Part shown: one piece after another, positions 63,208 through 64,000 of the stretch | Position numbering within the stretch: the stretch's first letter is position 1 | Layout: each line of letters begins with the position of its first letter | Source of the DNA: Promicromonospora thailandica | GTDB lineage: Bacteria; Actinomycetota; Actinomycetes; Actinomycetales; Cellulomonadaceae | Reading direction: 5' to 3' | DNA: 64,000 nt | NCBI RefSeq assembly: GCF_024171955.1 | Contig: NZ_JAMTCS010000008.1 | Span: 179,446 to 243,445, forward strand | Notes under the pieces: generated by a model | What the model saw: the letters and a program-made list of their open reading frames with translations, nothing else | The model's database searches: none | What the model was told of the DNA's origin: nothing | Made by a program: the position numbers and the translations under genes

Positions 63208-63495
63208 CTATTTTCCCGGCAGGTTCGCCTGGGACAGGTAGGCCACCGCCCTGCGCAGGACCTCGTTCTCCTGCTCCAGCAGCCGGATCCGCTTGCGGGC
63301 CTCACGCAGCTCCGCCTTGTCGGCCTCGCTCAGGCCGGGCCGGCGGCCGTCCTCGACATCGGCCTGCTTCATCCAGTTCGCCAGCGAGCCCTCGGAGATA
63401 CCGAAGTCCTTCGCGATCTGCGCCAGCGACGCCTGGCCCTTACGGGCCACGGCCACCACGTCGTCGCGGAACTCCTTGGGATAGGGCTTTGCCAC
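63208..63495 (-). CDS. IS3-family transposase OrfA
   Basis: 95 residues: YPKEFRDDVVAVARKGQASL, AQIAKDFGISEGSLANWMKQ and a leucine zipper ARKRIRLLEQENEVLRRAVA. It ends LPGK-stop; the slippery A4 stretch before the stop permits -1 frameshifting into OrfB. Confidence 0.9.
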   Translation of the reverse strand: MAKPYPKEFRDDVVAVARKGQASLAQIAKDFGISEGSLANWMKQADVEDGRRPGLSEADKAELREARKRIRLLEQENEVLRRAVAYLSQANLPGK

Positions 63496-63660
63496 GGGGA
63501 CATCCTTCCAGCGAGGACCAGATCCTCACAGTCAAGGTGTCAACCAAACCCGGGGCAGACCCCACCCACACCAGCGCCGACGAAGGACTCTGGGCCCGCA
63601 AAGGCTGGGCCGGACACTCATGACACGCCCGAGCCGAGACACACATCTCTGCCGCTAACC

Positions 63661-63925
63661 CGAGCTCAAGGCCCTCGAAGTTCGGCTGACCGACGCCCAG
63701 GTCCCGGTCGAAGCGGTCGATCTCAATCGACTCGCCAAGGGCCTGGAGATCGTAGGCGGCTCCGTCAAGGTGCTGATCCGTGCCACAGACAAAGAACGCC
63801 GAGACCTCTACGAGGCCCTCGGCGTTCAGATCGACTTCGACGCAGCGGCGTCGAGGGTCGTTCTCAGCGTGTCATCCCTGGTCACGCCAGGGCGTGAGGA
63901 TAAGAGTGTCCGGAGGGGGACTTGA
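63661..63925 (+). pseudogene. C-terminal fragment resembling a large serine recombinase
   Basis: An open frame after a TAA reads ELKALEVRLTDAQVPVEAVD, NRLAKGLEIVGGSVKVLIRA, then RRDLYEALGVQIDFDAAASR and VVLSVSS. The LYEALGV-ID-D and VVLSV pattern resembles the end of recombinase/resolvase-type proteins (zinc-ribbon and coiled-coil variants). There is no catalytic part, since the IS lies upstream. The stop is within a tRNA-like segment. Confidence 0.45.
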
Positions 63926-63929
63926 ACCC
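63906..63929 (-). other. tRNA-Leu-like 3' segment, candidate attachment site
   Basis: The minus strand reads GGGTTCAAGTCCCCCTCCGG then ACAC, the T-loop and acceptor end typical of bacterial tRNA-Leu, but there is no matching 5' acceptor or anticodon arm in the next 70 bp. It overlaps the end of the recombinase-like frame. This pattern is expected for an attachment half-site of an integrative element. Confidence 0.5.
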
Positions 63930-64000
63930 GATCCCCGAGAAGCGCTGGCCTGGGAATCGGCCTAAACACTGGGATCCCCAGCGGTGAATCAAGGGCGGAC

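Larger units (their letters stand above)
62264..63563 (-). mobile_element. IS3-family insertion sequence, complete (second type)
   Basis: Terminal sequences GGGGTCTGCCCCGATCTGG (from 62264) and the inverted right end GGGGTCTGCCCCGGGTTTGG (to 63563) are near-perfect inverted repeats. OrfA and OrfB are intact. It differs from the element at 53.2 kb in sequence and ends. The flanking bases give no clear target duplication. Confidence 0.88.

Noticed and set aside
63900..64000. A complete tRNA gene at the right edge
   Set aside because: Only the T-loop and acceptor 3' end are recognisable; no 5' acceptor, D-arm or anticodon stem can be folded.

Overview
The window looks like part of the chromosome of a high-GC actinobacterium, most likely of the order Micrococcales (Cellulosimicrobium, Isoptericola or Cellulomonas type). 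The reasons are the very high GC3, frequent GTG starts, ATGA/GTGA gene overlaps, the alaS-ruvX-mltG-aroE-aroC-aroK-aroB order, DUF948 genes beside alaS, and a separately transcribed rpsD. No rRNA, complete tRNA or CRISPR array is visible.

Region 1-7 kb is metabolic. It has a sugar ABC transporter (two permeases and a lipoprotein; the first permease runs off the left edge), a divergent LacI regulator, then RidA, an alpha/beta hydrolase, a glycerophosphodiester phosphodiesterase and an Excalibur-domain membrane protein. Region 8-28 kb is conserved core, almost all on the minus strand. It carries the shikimate genes aroB/K/C/E, two adjacent and different mltG genes, ruvX, alaS, two small membrane proteins, rpsD, rarA, two tandem AI-2E-type transporters, and then a TetR/MDR reductase pair and an ArsR/SulP operon. 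Hairpins split the aro-mltG-alaS run into smaller transcription units.

Region 28-37 kb is a mixed zone. It contains a GNAT enzyme, an unusual LuxR protein, a histidine-kinase remnant, a secreted TIM-barrel/discoidin protein, a large LuxR-type ATPase regulator, a DUF1330 protein and an MFS exporter. From about 37.6 kb to the right edge the DNA is accessory. It has decayed IS5 and IS3 pieces, a lower-GC toxin/immunity-like pair, two intact IS3-type elements (one inside a merR gene), and many small regulator-plus-target modules: WYL, LuxR, TetR, XRE, MerR, HxlR and MarR regulators paired with SDRs, an aldo/keto reductase, quinone reductase, alpha/beta hydrolases and MFS pumps. These suggest electrophile, xenobiotic or drug handling. 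The right edge has a recombinase-like C-terminus ending in a tRNA-Leu-like 3' segment, which may be an integration boundary.

Three cross-cutting signals stand out. A near-identical structured element of about 110 bp occurs twice (25.5 and 28.6 kb). A related promoter segment of about 90 bp precedes both the MFS gene at 45.7 kb and the NTF2-like gene at 47.4 kb, around a LuxR regulator. About a dozen genes have a TANNNT hexamer 6-8 nt before the start codon, the arrangement expected for leaderless mRNAs.
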